From positions 62,001 to 126,000 of the forward strand of contig JAFZSP010000033.1 of the NCBI GenBank assembly GCA_017619335.1: a stretch of 64,000 nucleotides of DNA, given 5' to 3'. How positions within the stretch are numbered: the first letter of the stretch is position 1; the number at the start of each line of letters is the position of its first letter. Below, one piece after another: positions 8,810-17,219 of the stretch. A model generated the notes under the pieces. It had not been told where the DNA came from, made no database searches, and was given only the letters and a program-made list of their open reading frames with translations. The position numbers were made by a program, and so were the translations under genes. This DNA comes from Bacteroidaceae bacterium (GTDB taxonomy: Bacteria; Bacteroidota; Bacteroidia; Bacteroidales; Bacteroidaceae).

Positions 8810-9547
8810 TCAGAAAGTCCACTTCAGGGCAAGGGTGGGATTGATGAAGAAGGACTTGTCGTTGGCAATGTTGTAGATGAAGTTATTGCTGATTTCCCAC
8901 TCGGTGCCAATGCTGAGGTTCACATCCTTCATACCCTTGAGGGTGTTCAGATTATACCAGAACTGAGGCTCGGTGAGGATGACAAGCTGCCCGTGACGGT
9001 TGGCCTTCTCTCCGCGCCAGAAATCAATATAGCCGCTGAAGGTCACGGCCTTTTCAAGGAACATCAGGTTCCAGACACCTGTCAACTGTGCACTGGCATA
9101 GGAATGGGTATAGTCATAACTCTTGAAGAACTGCTTGTACAAGAGTTGCACTGAATAGGTCTTGGTGAAGTCTGCGTTGTGACCATTCCATGCACCGCCA
9201 AGAAGTGCTGCATGCTGGAAGCTGCCTCCCAGATTGAGTCCGCCGTTGTACTCTATATGGGCAGCGAAGGGCGACTGTCGCCCAAGTTTGAATTCGCGGG
9301 AGATCTCAGTATAGGCGGAGTTGAAGGTTTCACGTCCGAGGTCCAAATCCACGAAGTAGAACCACGAACCCCAACGGTCAACCCGGAACTGCTCCAGGGT
9401 GACTGTGACTTTGGAACGGCTGCTTTCCTCAGTGGAATAGATGTGACGGCCAAAGTCGTAGTGAAGCTGAATGTTCTGTGCGTGGGCAGCAGTGCCTGCA
9501 ACGATCAGAACGGCCAACAGCAGTGTCCTTGATAAAAAATGGTTCAT
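8810..9547 (-). CDS. DUF5020-family outer-membrane protein
   Basis: A 245-residue protein with a signal peptide (MNHFLSRTLLLAVLIVAGTAAHAQ) and alternating aromatic/polar strands ending in a terminal Phe (LALKWTF), typical of an outer-membrane beta-barrel. The sequence (LHYDFGRHIYSTEESSRSKV, WFYFVDLDLG) matches DUF5020, distantly like Tsx nucleoside-channel proteins. I chose the ATG at 9547 because the longer frame to 9592 overlaps the pqqD-like gene and spoils the signal peptide. It starts 13 nt after that gene and is probably the last gene of the rpoD operon. Substrate unknown. Confidence 0.82.
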   Translation of the reverse strand: MNHFLSRTLLLAVLIVAGTAAHAQNIQLHYDFGRHIYSTEESSRSKVTVTLEQFRVDRWGSWFYFVDLDLGRETFNSAYTEISREFKLGRQSPFAAHIEYNGGLNLGGSFQHAALLGGAWNGHNADFTKTYSVQLLYKQFFKSYDYTHSYASAQLTGVWNLMFLEKAVTFSGYIDFWRGEKANRHGQLVILTEPQFWYNLNTLKGMKDVNLSIGTEWEISNNFIYNIANDKSFFINPTLALKWTF

Positions 9548-9560
9548 AAGCAGGTTCCTG

Positions 9561-9827
9561 TTATTCAGCCAGTCCTGCTTCGCGCCACTCATCCATCATC
9601 TTCTCAACATCGCGAAGAGCGGTAGCTTCATCCACCTCATATTCTTCGGTGAGGAGACGGGCCAGTTCAGCGGCATCGAAATCCTTGTCTTTGACTTTAT
9701 TCCAGAGGTAGGCGGCACTCTCGTTGAGGCTGATCACCTTGGAGAAATCGATGTTTTCCATTCCATGGGCCACCACGACAAACTCGCCGCAGACCTTCAT
9801 GAGTTCAAATCCTGTCTTAATTTTCAT
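9561..9827 (-). CDS. PqqD-family peptide-recognition (RRE) protein
   Basis: An 88-residue winged-helix protein of the PqqD type, with the core VISLNESAAYLWNKVKDKDFDAAELARLL followed by a helical EEYEVDEATALRDVEKMMDEW segment. In RiPP biosynthesis such proteins bind the leader peptide and present it to modifying enzymes. No radical SAM or cyclase gene is adjacent. Instead it follows an S24/S26-like peptidase and an HprK-like kinase gene, a combination reminiscent of lasso-peptide accessory genes. No obvious precursor peptide was found within the operon. Confidence 0.85.
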   Translation of the reverse strand: MKIKTGFELMKVCGEFVVVAHGMENIDFSKVISLNESAAYLWNKVKDKDFDAAELARLLTEEYEVDEATALRDVEKMMDEWREAGLAE

Positions 9828-9848
9828 AATATTCTTTTGTTTACTTGT

Positions 9849-10400
9849 TTATTCGTTAATTGTCAGTCGGTAGAGGAAAAGAAGATAACGGCGGATGGGC
9901 AAGAGACGACGCCAGAGCCGGATGCGACGTTGGAGCTTGGTATCTGTAGCCAAGAGGACGTGGCCGGCAGGACGGATGTATTCAGTGACCACGCCACAAA
10001 CGTTATCAAAGGTGCAATGCTCTGTACCTCGGATGTTTCCGTCACCCATGAGGGTGATGTTCTTGCCGTCAATTTCAATGATGCGGTGCAGCACGAAATG
10101 CCCCGGTGCAATCTCTGCCAGAATGGCATCACCCACGTTCAGTTCTTTCCATGGGGCCAGTTTCACACGGTCCCGCAGGTGTTCCAGGAACGGACGCATG
10201 CTATATCCTTTCACAAAGATGATGGCCGTCTCTCCTTGAGAAATATAGTGACGCACGAGAGGCAGGAACTTATCGTTCTGGAACTCTTTCCGCTGCACAC
10301 CCTCACCAGACGGATCGGCATACTTCCGCTCCTTAGCTCGCCGCCATGGGGTCGCCAACAGGCGACCAATCTTGAATATGATGCGCTTCAACAATCCCAT
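9849..10400 (-). CDS. S24/S26-family (signal-peptidase-like) protein
   Basis: A 183-residue protein with the S24/S26 catalytic signature: GYSMRPFL (nucleophile Ser, about residue 66), then VKLAPWKELNVGDAILAEIAPGHFVLHRII and GDGNIRGTEHC. No strong membrane anchor is visible at the N terminus, and the general-base Lys is not obvious, so catalysis is uncertain. It starts by a TAATG overlap with the kinase-like gene and precedes the PqqD gene by 21 nt. In this context it may act on a small peptide substrate; that is inference. Confidence 0.83.
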   Translation of the reverse strand: MGLLKRIIFKIGRLLATPWRRAKERKYADPSGEGVQRKEFQNDKFLPLVRHYISQGETAIIFVKGYSMRPFLEHLRDRVKLAPWKELNVGDAILAEIAPGHFVLHRIIEIDGKNITLMGDGNIRGTEHCTFDNVCGVVTEYIRPAGHVLLATDTKLQRRIRLWRRLLPIRRYLLFLYRLTINE

Positions 10401-11290
10401 TACCTCACCGCTATCGCATCATGACTCACGTGCGCCGCTTCCTCGTCGGGTCGGCAGCCCAAAAGATAAACCGGCGTTAGACTGAGCAGGCGGGAAATGC
10501 ACTGACAGATACCCTGATAGACTCGCTTGTCCCACTTCATAGAACTGACAGCGGGCAGCAGCATGGCAAAGGCCTCAACGGGTGCCATGCGGCGAATGGT
10601 ATTCTCGGGCTTCTGTTCGATGCGAGTAATGGCACCCACAGGTGCCCAAATGTTCCTATAACAAGGTGTCTTCCCACTCCAGGGGGAACCATAGATGCGG
10701 GTCTCGCCATCCACGATGCGCACCACGGGGTTGTCATCGTTCATCAGGTCACTGCCTGGTATGTATTTGTACCACAGATGGGTATGTGTGCTCTTACCTG
10801 TACCGCTGGGGGCCGTGAAGAGGTAACCGTAACCATTGTTTCGAATGACAGAAGCATGCACGAGGAGCGTATCCTGCTCGGCAGCGGCAAAGGCAAAAGC
10901 CATCATCAGGGCATTGTTCAGCCCGAACTGATGCTGACGCAGGTGCTGCCCCGTCAGCACAACATGACAACGGCTGAAGTTCGCATTGGAGGTCATGCAA
11001 CAGCTGAGGGTTCCACCCTCACAGGCGGGCAGGCTGATCTCAAATGCATAACCGCCGTCGGCAGCCAGATAAACGCCATGATTGGCACCGCCGCAGTCAA
11101 ACTGGCCCACTTCTGTCAGGTGACTGAAGTCCGGAGCCATGCCGATCTCCACGGTCATGCAGAAAAGCACATCCCCCTCTTCCTCACACACAAAGGGCGA
11201 GAAAGAGGGGATGATATCTTGAGGTTGAAGCGTTTCTGGGAGTTGCACTTCCACACGATGAAGTGCCACCTTATATCGCTGTGTGGTCAT
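10400..11290 (-). CDS. HPr kinase / PEP carboxykinase-like protein
   Basis: A 296-residue protein with a Walker A loop APSGTGKSTH (residues 160-169) preceded by LLVHASVI, and an acidic LMNDDNPVV (about 182-190) as in HprK/PEPCK-type kinases. The N-terminal 140 residues are family-specific and Cys-rich. Related proteins in lasso-peptide clusters phosphorylate the precursor peptide. It overlaps the upstream gene by 4 nt and the downstream peptidase gene by 1 nt. It is distinct from canonical HprK because it lacks the N-terminal HprK domain and sits away from any PTS gene. Confidence 0.8.
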   Translation of the reverse strand: MTTQRYKVALHRVEVQLPETLQPQDIIPSFSPFVCEEEGDVLFCMTVEIGMAPDFSHLTEVGQFDCGGANHGVYLAADGGYAFEISLPACEGGTLSCCMTSNANFSRCHVVLTGQHLRQHQFGLNNALMMAFAFAAAEQDTLLVHASVIRNNGYGYLFTAPSGTGKSTHTHLWYKYIPGSDLMNDDNPVVRIVDGETRIYGSPWSGKTPCYRNIWAPVGAITRIEQKPENTIRRMAPVEAFAMLLPAVSSMKWDKRVYQGICQCISRLLSLTPVYLLGCRPDEEAAHVSHDAIAVR

Positions 11291-11814
11291 TTCTTCTTTT
11301 CTTTCTTTTTGGATTTGCTGGTCTTCTTGGATTTGCTGTCTTTCTTGCCATCAGGCTTGGATGCATTGGCAGAAGCCTCCTCCACGTCGGAGGGATCATA
11401 CTCCACGATAGGTTTGTACTCCTCGGCTTTAAAGCTGAACTTGTCCAACGGCGTCACGTGATAGATGAGGTTCTGAGCGGCCTCATACTTGCGCTGAATC
11501 TTGGCCCAGAGCTTCTCAGCGCTGCGCTTCTTCGTGCTGAAGAAGACAGTGCATACAGCATTGGGCAGCTTCTCTTCCTGCTCCATATAAAGCTGAAGTT
11601 GAAGACTGTAAAGCGAACGATCCACGAGGAAACCGTGACGATCCAGCCAAGCGCTGTCCACGCGCTGTACAGCAGTCTGACAAGCAATGGAATCGGTGAA
11701 TGAGGCCGCAAAACCGAAAATATAGATGGATTGCATCTTCGGTTCCTTGGCAGCTGATGCCGACAAAGAGAACGTCAGCATTGTCAGCAAAAAAATAATG
11801 CAGTAATTCTTCAT
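11287..11814 (-). CDS. Exported protein of unknown function with Lys/Ser-rich tail
   Basis: A 175-residue protein with a signal peptide ([21 protein letters not shown]). The middle (about 28-130) is mixed alpha/beta: [30 protein letters not shown]. The last 25 residues are a highly basic Lys/Ser run ([19 protein letters not shown]). I do not recognise the family. It overlaps rpoD by 4 nt (ATGA) and the HprK-like gene by 4 nt, so it is firmly within the operon. The basic tail might bind nucleic acid or cell-surface polyanions; that is speculation. Confidence 0.75.
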   Translation of the reverse strand: MKNYCIIFLLTMLTFSLSASAAKEPKMQSIYIFGFAASFTDSIACQTAVQRVDSAWLDRHGFLVDRSLYSLQLQLYMEQEEKLPNAVCTVFFSTKKRSAEKLWAKIQRKYEAAQNLIYHVTPLDKFSFKAEEYKPIVEYDPSDVEEASANASKPDGKKDSKSKKTSKSKKKEKKK

Positions 11815-12671
11815 CCGAGGTAGGATTTCAGCAGTTTGCTTTTGGTGTTGTTGCGCAGTCGGCGGATGGCCTTCTCCTTGATTTGGCGGACACGCTCACG
11901 GGTGAGGTTGAACTTGTCACCAATCTCCTCTAAGGTCATTTCCTGATGGTTGATGCCAAAGAACATCTCCACAATCTGCTTCTCACGCTCACTCAGTGTG
12001 GAGAGGGCGCGGTCGATTTCGCGACTGAGGCTCTCATTGACCAAGCTCTTGTCGGCCATTGGGCTGTCATCGTTCACGATAACGTCCAACAGCGTGTTGT
12101 CTTCACCTTCCACAAACGGTGCATCCACAGAGATGTGACGGCCAGAGACCTTCAGTGTGTCGGAAATCTTATCCACAGGAATGTCCAACTCATCGGCCAG
12201 CTCATCAGGGCTGGGACGACGCTCATTCTCCTGTTCAAACTTGGAAAGGGCTTTACTAATCTTATTGAGTGAACCCACCTGATTCAGCGGCAAGCGCACG
12301 ATGCGGCTCTGCTCGGCCAGTGCCTGAAGGATGCTCTGACGAATCCACCATACAGCGTAGGAAATAAATTTGAAACCACGCGTCTCGTCAAATTTTTCTG
12401 CAGCCTTGATGAGTCCGAGATTTCCCTCGTTGATGAGGTCAGGCAGCGAGAGTCCCTGGTTCTGATACTGCTTGGCCACACTGACGACGAAGCGCAAATT
12501 GGCACGAGTCAGTTTCTCCAACGCAGCGCGGTCACCCTTTCGGATGCGCTGTGCCAGTTCCACTTCTTCTTCCACGGTGATGAGGTCTTCACGGCCGATT
12601 TCTTGCAGGTATTTGTCCAACGAAGCGCTTTCGCGGTTGGTGATACTCTTGGTGATTTTTAGTTGTCTCAT
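11811..12671 (-). CDS. rpoD: Primary RNA polymerase sigma factor
   Basis: A 286-residue sigma-70 protein, the short form typical of the Bacteroidetes housekeeping factor, which lacks most of region 1.1. Region 1.2 ([16 protein letters not shown]), region 2 ([48 protein letters not shown]), region 3 and region 4 ([44 protein letters not shown]) are all present. It recognises TTTG/TAnnTTTG promoters such as its own at 12696-12727. The next gene overlaps by 4 nt, so expression of the downstream operon is tied to that of rpoD. Confidence 0.96.
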   Translation of the reverse strand: MRQLKITKSITNRESASLDKYLQEIGREDLITVEEEVELAQRIRKGDRAALEKLTRANLRFVVSVAKQYQNQGLSLPDLINEGNLGLIKAAEKFDETRGFKFISYAVWWIRQSILQALAEQSRIVRLPLNQVGSLNKISKALSKFEQENERRPSPDELADELDIPVDKISDTLKVSGRHISVDAPFVEGEDNTLLDVIVNDDSPMADKSLVNESLSREIDRALSTLSEREKQIVEMFFGINHQEMTLEEIGDKFNLTRERVRQIKEKAIRRLRNNTKSKLLKSYLG

Positions 12672-12695
12672 TCGTCTGATTTAATTTTTAGCGCG

Positions 12696-12727
12696 CAAAA
12701 GTACAATAAAGATAGTACATGACCAAA
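12696..12727 (-). promoter_or_regulatory. rpoD operon promoter
   Basis: On the minus strand TTTG (12724-12727) is followed by a 20-bp spacer and TACTTTTG (12696-12703), a close match to the Bacteroidetes -33/-7 promoter. The start codon is 24 nt downstream. Confidence 0.75.
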
Positions 12728-12749
12728 AAAAATTCAAAGAATCTTTCAG

Positions 12750-12790
12750 AAAAAAGCGCAAAAGGCGCAAAGATTTTCATTTCTTTGCGC
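12750..12790 (-). terminator. Intrinsic terminator after htrA
   Basis: On the minus strand GCGCAAAGA, 8-nt loop, TCTTTGCGC is followed by a T run. It lies between the htrA stop codon and the rpoD promoter. Confidence 0.75.
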
Positions 12791-12838
12791 TCTTTTGCTT
12801 TAGCAAGGGTTTTGGCCTGCTTTTTGCAGGAGGGCTTT

Positions 12839-14383
12839 TTACTTCTTTTTGCCCTTCTCGTCGGCCAGGTCAATGGCGGTGGCCACACGACGTCCACTGG
12901 GTGTGATGGCACGAATCCACAGGGTGCGGTCGCTGGACTGGTTAGCAGCCTTCACAGCTTCCTCAAAGTCTTCCACTGAACGCATCTCCTTATCATTGAC
13001 TTGCAGCAGAATCATACCTTTCTCGATGCCGGCAGCCTGCAGCTTACCTTTCTTGATGGCCGTGACTTCCAAACCGTAACGCAGGGCGAGCTCACGCTTG
13101 GCCTCGTCGCTCAGCGGCTTCAACTGTGCGCCGAAGAGGTCGATATCCACTTCTTCCATCACCTCGGTACCGCCTTGGGCGTTACGCAGCGTGGCGGTTT
13201 CGGTGCGGCTCTTCTTGGCACGAACGAAGGTCACTTTCACCTTGTCACCCGGACGACGCTGACTGAGGGTTTCTTGTAACTCGGCCATCTTACCGACTTC
13301 CTTACCGTCAATGGCTGTGACGACATCACCCTTCTGCAGACCGAGTTCCTCAGCTGTGGTCTTAGGCTCCACCTCCTGGATGTAGATACCCTTGTTGGTA
13401 CCCAGATCAACATCATTGCCCTTTTCTTTCTCCATGTCAATAAAATTCGTGACGTCCATTCCACGCACGCCGAGCAATGCACGCTGCACCACTCCGAAAT
13501 CCTTCAAGTCGGCAACGACCTTGTTCATGATGGTTGTGGGGATGGCAAAACCATAACCGGAATAGCTGCCAGTCTGACTGTAAAGCATGGCATTGATGCC
13601 CACGAGTTCACCACGTTCGTTGACCAGTGCACCACCAGAGTTGCCGGCATTGATGGCAGCATCTGTCTGGATAAAGCTCTCAACGCCATTGGCTCCCAAG
13701 GAACGGGCCTTAGCTGAGACGATACCGGCAGTGACGGTGGAAGTGAGGTTGAACGGGTTTCCCACGGCCAGAACCCACTGACCGATCTTCAGGTCGTCGG
13801 AGTTGCCGATGGTGATGGCGGGAAGGTTCTTGGCCTCCACTTTCACCAGTGCCAAGTCGGTGGTCTCGTCCAGGCCGATAATGCGCCCCTTATATTCTGT
13901 ATTGTCATTTAATTTCACAAGGATTTCATCGGCACCGCCCACCACATGGTTGTTGGTCACGATGTAACCATCGGCAGAGATGATGACACCGCTACCAGCT
14001 CCCTGCTGTTTGGGCTGGGTCTCAATTTCCTGCTGGCGTCCCTGTCCGCGGCCACGGCCAAAGAAATCTCCGAAGAAGTCCTCAAACGGATCACGCACCG
14101 TCACCATCTGGCGCTTGGCGTTCTTCGTCACCTTGATATATACCACGCTATTCACCGAACGCTCTGCGGCAGTGGTCAGATCCACCATTCCTGCAGGAAC
14201 GGCAATGGAGGCCGGAGCCGCGTTGGGCATCTGCATGGCGGCAGGTTGAGCGCCGAAGTATGTGTCGGCGGCTTCTTCATTCTCATTTGTGTGCAGGGAG
14301 CGGCTCATGACAGCGCCCGTGAGTAAACTGCTGCTCAGCACCAGCGCGGCGGCGCCAAGCCATTTCTTTGTTGTTTGCTTCAT
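12839..14383 (-). CDS. Periplasmic serine protease/chaperone, HtrA (DegP/DegQ) family
   Basis: A 514-residue protein with an N-terminal signal/anchor (residues 7-27). The trypsin-like domain (about 68-290) has the full triad: His146 in TNNHVV, Asp176 in ETTDLALVK and Ser249 in GNSGGAL. A Gly/Arg-rich loop (FGRGRGQGRQQ, about 108-118) precedes the catalytic His, like the DegP LA loop. Two PDZ domains follow (GIYIQEVEPKTTAEELGLQKGDVV and a second near VTAIKKGKLQAAGIEKGM). It degrades or refolds misfolded envelope proteins. A -7 box lies about 100 nt upstream. Confidence 0.95.
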   Translation of the reverse strand: MKQTTKKWLGAAALVLSSSLLTGAVMSRSLHTNENEEAADTYFGAQPAAMQMPNAAPASIAVPAGMVDLTTAAERSVNSVVYIKVTKNAKRQMVTVRDPFEDFFGDFFGRGRGQGRQQEIETQPKQQGAGSGVIISADGYIVTNNHVVGGADEILVKLNDNTEYKGRIIGLDETTDLALVKVEAKNLPAITIGNSDDLKIGQWVLAVGNPFNLTSTVTAGIVSAKARSLGANGVESFIQTDAAINAGNSGGALVNERGELVGINAMLYSQTGSYSGYGFAIPTTIMNKVVADLKDFGVVQRALLGVRGMDVTNFIDMEKEKGNDVDLGTNKGIYIQEVEPKTTAEELGLQKGDVVTAIDGKEVGKMAELQETLSQRRPGDKVKVTFVRAKKSRTETATLRNAQGGTEVMEEVDIDLFGAQLKPLSDEAKRELALRYGLEVTAIKKGKLQAAGIEKGMILLQVNDKEMRSVEDFEEAVKAANQSSDRTLWIRAITPSGRRVATAIDLADEKGKKK

Positions 14384-14483
14384 TGTCTTTTATCGATTAA
14401 ATATGTACATTTGGTTTTAACATTTAACACTTTTCTTTCGGAGAACAACCCGCATTTGGGGCGTAACCTCATGAATTCGGACA

Positions 14484-14491
14484 CAAAAGTA
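14484..14491 (-). promoter_or_regulatory. -7 box of htrA
   Basis: TACTTTTG on the minus strand, 100 nt before the htrA start. TTTG occurs 22 bp upstream of it at 14514-14517, slightly wider spacing than usual. Apart from this box and the rnpB promoter (14783-14790), nothing recognisable was seen between 14384 and 14796. Confidence 0.5.
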
Positions 14492-14782
14492 GTGCAAAAG
14501 TTTATTATTCCGTCAAAATGTCACGCATTTTTTCTTTCTTTTAACGCCACAGCCCAAATGCTTAACAGCGATTAAGTTCACGACCTGCCATTTTTACATT
14601 CTTTTGACATTCCTGACGGGCAAAATCTGTGCTGCAAGTCTGCACCTCTTTATTAACAATTGGTGTGACGATTGGCGTTCAAAACAGAGAGAAAAAGGAC
14701 CGATGGACATAAAAAGCACAGGAAAAGCGGGACGAAAGAAAAAAAGTGGAAGGATGTGGGCGTGCTGTTCAGTGTTTTTTAC

Positions 14783-14790
14783 TACCTTTG
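14783..14790 (+). promoter_or_regulatory. -7 box of rnpB
   Basis: TACCTTTG lies 6 nt before the first paired base of RNase P RNA helix P1, as expected for its transcription start. Confidence 0.65.
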
Positions 14791-14796
14791 CAGCGC

Positions 14797-15218
14797 AAAA
14801 GCAGTGGGACGGCTTGCCGCTGGCGACACCTTTTTTATAAATAAGGTACGCGCGAGAGGAAAGTCCGGGCAACACAGGGCGCTCCGCTACCTAACGGGTA
14901 GAAGTCAGCGATGGCTTGCACGTGCAGAAGAAAAAAACCGCCGAAAGGTAAGGGTGAGAAGGTGGGGTAAGAGCCCACCAGCCGCGTGGCGACGCGCGGG
15001 CTGTGCACACCGGAGGTTGAAAGTTCGCGTAAACCGGCGACGCGCCGACTGCGGTCTTCCGAGGCCGCAAGGGCGAGAGAGGGCGGCCCGTCCGAGCCGG
15101 AGGGTAGAACGATAGAGACGACGTGAGAACGTCGCCGTAGATAAATGGCAGGCACTGCGCCACTCCTCTTTGGGAGTACACGCAGCACAGAACCCGGCTT
15201 ACAGTCCCGCTGCTTTTT
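14797..15218 (+). ncRNA. rnpB: RNase P RNA
   Basis: The catalytic RNA that removes tRNA 5' leaders. The universally conserved core is present: GAGGAAAGTCCGGGC near 14855-14870 (P4, 5' strand) and AGAACCCGGCTTACAG near 15189-15204 (P4, 3' strand). Ends were set by helix P1: AAAAGCAGTGGGAC (14797-14810) pairs with GTCCCGCTGCTTTT (15204-15217) with one G-U pair, and the T run there can also act as terminator. The length, about 420 nt, is normal for class A. A copy of the ATAAATAAGGTACGCGCG repeat lies within the 5' part at 14836-14853. Confidence 0.93.
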
Positions 15219-15232
15219 CAAGAGTTTTCGTT

Positions 15233-15252
15233 CCCCTCCCATCAGGGAGGGG
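15233..15252. repeat. CCCCTCCC-ATCA-GGGAGGGG hairpin repeat
   Basis: A perfect 8-bp inverted repeat with a 4-nt loop between rnpB and the yihY-family gene. It is the same class of GC-rich hairpin as those at 1010-1110, 62640-62725 and 63525-63605. Confidence 0.7.
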
Positions 15253-15270
15253 TTTAAATAGTAACAGGAA

Positions 15271-16470
15271 ATGGAAAGAACATCTTTTCTTGACCGCCTC
15301 TGGCTGACAGACTTGACCCAGCTGAAACGCTGGCCGCGACTGGCGCTACACAGCGTGCGGCGGCTGTTCATGGCCGTGGAGCTCTTCATCAACGGCAACC
15401 TCAGCAGTCATGCCGCCGCCCTCACCTACTCCAGCGTCTTGGGGGCCGTCCCTATTCTGGCTATCGTCTTTGCCGTCTCCAGAGGCTTCGGCTTTGAGCG
15501 CATTATCCAGGAAAAGTTGGCAGAGAACGTGCGCTTCACGCCGGAGATGTCACAGATGCTCATGGATTTCATCAACTCCTACCTGGAACGCGCCAAGGGC
15601 GGCGTGTTCATCGGAGTGGGACTGGTGATGCTGTTCTACACACTGATCAATCTGATTTCGAATATCGAGACCTCCTTCAACACCATCTGGCGCGTGAACA
15701 CTTCCCGAAATATCTATCGCCGCGTGGTGGATTACATCAGCATCTTTTTCCTGCTACCCATCGTGATTGTCGTCACCTCCGGACTGCAAATCTTCCTCAT
15801 GGGCATCGGCAACTTCCTGCCCTCGTTCACCTTCGTCTCAGACAGCATTGAACTGCTGGTACAGCTGACGCCGCTGGCCTTGTCCTGTTTAGCTTTCATT
15901 CTGCTTTACAAACTGATGCCCAACACCGACGTGCGCTGGTCGGCCACCATCGTTCCGGGGCTGTTGGCAGGCCTGGCTTTTCAAGTGCTACAGTGGTTTT
16001 ACATCCACTCACAGCTCTGGATATCAACCTATAACGCCGTCTATGGTTCCTTTGCCGCCATCCCGTTGTTCATGCTGTGGCTGCAACTCTCATGGACCAT
16101 CTGTCTTTTTGGCGGTCAGTTGTCCTACGCCCATCAGATGGAAGCCGACTTCGCCTTTGAGAAAGCCGCTCCTCACCTGAGCCGTGCCGCCCACGACCGT
16201 GTGGCTCAAGATATTGTGCATCGTCTGTGTGAAGCCTTTGACCGCGGCGAAGCCATGAGCGCAGCGCAGTTGGCGACAGAAGCGCGTCTGCCGCTCTCAT
16301 TGGTTAACAGCATTTTATATGAACTGACCGCCGACGAGACCCGCCCACTGGTGAACGAAGTCCTTCGTGGGAAACGTTCCACGCCCTATTTTCAGCCGGC
16401 GATGAATACAGACTTACTCACAGACGAAGCCGTCCTCGATTACTTCTATCACTTGGGCGACGAGCTTTGA
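15271..16470 (+). CDS. YihY/BrkB-family inner-membrane protein
   Basis: A 399-residue protein. The N-terminal two thirds (about 40-290) contain six hydrophobic helices with family features NGNLSSHAAALTYSSVLGAVPILAIVF, WRVNTSRNIYRRVVDY and YNAVYGSFAAIPLFMLWLQLSWTICLFGGQLSYA. The C-terminal 110 residues form a soluble, probably winged-helix domain (DIVHRLCEAFDRGEAMSAAQLATEARLPLSLV) often seen in Bacteroidetes members. The family was once called ribonuclease BN by mistake; function is unresolved, possibly envelope transport. It starts 52 nt after rnpB. Confidence 0.9.
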   Translation: MERTSFLDRLWLTDLTQLKRWPRLALHSVRRLFMAVELFINGNLSSHAAALTYSSVLGAVPILAIVFAVSRGFGFERIIQEKLAENVRFTPEMSQMLMDFINSYLERAKGGVFIGVGLVMLFYTLINLISNIETSFNTIWRVNTSRNIYRRVVDYISIFFLLPIVIVVTSGLQIFLMGIGNFLPSFTFVSDSIELLVQLTPLALSCLAFILLYKLMPNTDVRWSATIVPGLLAGLAFQVLQWFYIHSQLWISTYNAVYGSFAAIPLFMLWLQLSWTICLFGGQLSYAHQMEADFAFEKAAPHLSRAAHDRVAQDIVHRLCEAFDRGEAMSAAQLATEARLPLSLVNSILYELTADETRPLVNEVLRGKRSTPYFQPAMNTDLLTDEAVLDYFYHLGDEL

Positions 16471-16477
16471 ACCACGT

Positions 16478-16523
16478 CCGTTCTTTTCCGTTACTTTCCG
16501 TTATTTTTCCGTTATTTCCGTTC
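16478..16523. repeat. Short TTTCCGTTA tandem repeat
   Basis: About five imperfect copies of TTCCGTTAT lie between the convergent yihY-family and HAD genes. Function unknown; the 54-nt gap has no hairpin terminator. Confidence 0.6.
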
Positions 16524-16524
16524 C

Positions 16525-16950
16525 TCAGAACTGCCACCACTTCTTCTTGGGTTTTTCACGGCCAGAATCCGAGAGCAAATCCTCATTGATGATGTCTTCC
16601 CACGTCTTGTTTTCCTTGATCATCCGGTAAATGGTGCCCCAGTCGGGTAAGCCACCGATATTACGGTCATCAATCCACAAATCCACCTTCAATTTGCGGG
16701 AGAAATGCACATTCTTGGTGATGTCTTCCTCGGGGTAATCCCTGTTCACGGCATAGAATTCCACCCCCCGCTGACGACACCACTCCACGGCCTCATCCAA
16801 CAGTTCACCTTCACGCACACTCCAGAGAATGAGTCGATGACGATCTTCCATTAACATACGCAAAGTCTCTGTGGCGAAGGGCAGTTCCTCACCAATGGCG
16901 GGATAACGATGACGGACGATCGTGCCATCAAAATCTACAGCTATGGTCAT
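16525..16950 (-). CDS. Small HAD-superfamily hydrolase (BT0820-like)
   Basis: A 141-residue minimal HAD phosphatase. Motif I is VDFDGTIV (Asp6 nucleophile, Asp8 acid) at the very N terminus, motif II is the Ser of LILWSVREG, and motif IV is DLWIDDRNIGG. There is no cap domain, and the size matches small cap-less HAD proteins of Bacteroides. Substrate unknown. A -7 box (TATCTTTG at 16982-16989) lies 32 nt upstream. Confidence 0.85.
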   Translation of the reverse strand: MTIAVDFDGTIVRHRYPAIGEELPFATETLRMLMEDRHRLILWSVREGELLDEAVEWCRQRGVEFYAVNRDYPEEDITKNVHFSRKLKVDLWIDDRNIGGLPDWGTIYRMIKENKTWEDIINEDLLSDSGREKPKKKWWQF

Positions 16951-16981
16951 AATTTACATATCTTTACTGTGGTTTTGGGTG

Positions 16982-16989
16982 CAAAGATA
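16982..16989 (-). promoter_or_regulatory. -7 box of the HAD gene
   Basis: TATCTTTG on the minus strand, a full TAnnTTTG match. Confidence 0.5.
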
Positions 16990-17146
16990 ATCAAAACCCC
17001 GCAGACAACCAACTTTCGGCCGTTAACAAGTGTAAAAAGCACCGAAAAGGGCAGCAAAGAACGGAAAAAGACGGCTTCACTGGTTAAAAATCATTAAAGA
17101 AAGGACTATTTCCGGTTCTCGCGCACGCGCATTAAATAATAATGTG

Positions 17147-17154
17147 TACCTTTG
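17147..17154 (+). promoter_or_regulatory. -7 box upstream of the 1252-residue surface protein
   Basis: TACCTTTG, 65 nt before the start codon. A CGCGCACGCGC stretch with an AT-rich tract, related to the GTACGCGCG repeats, lies directly upstream at 17119-17145. Confidence 0.55.
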
Positions 17155-17219
17155 TACGCTTTTAAAGCCAAATCATAAAAGAAATCAACACTTCATTTAT
17201 TAACTAAAACAAAGTTCAC

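Noticed and set aside
14835..15398. Frames across the RNase P RNA gene
   Set aside because: They overlap the conserved rnpB structure; open frames there are accidental.
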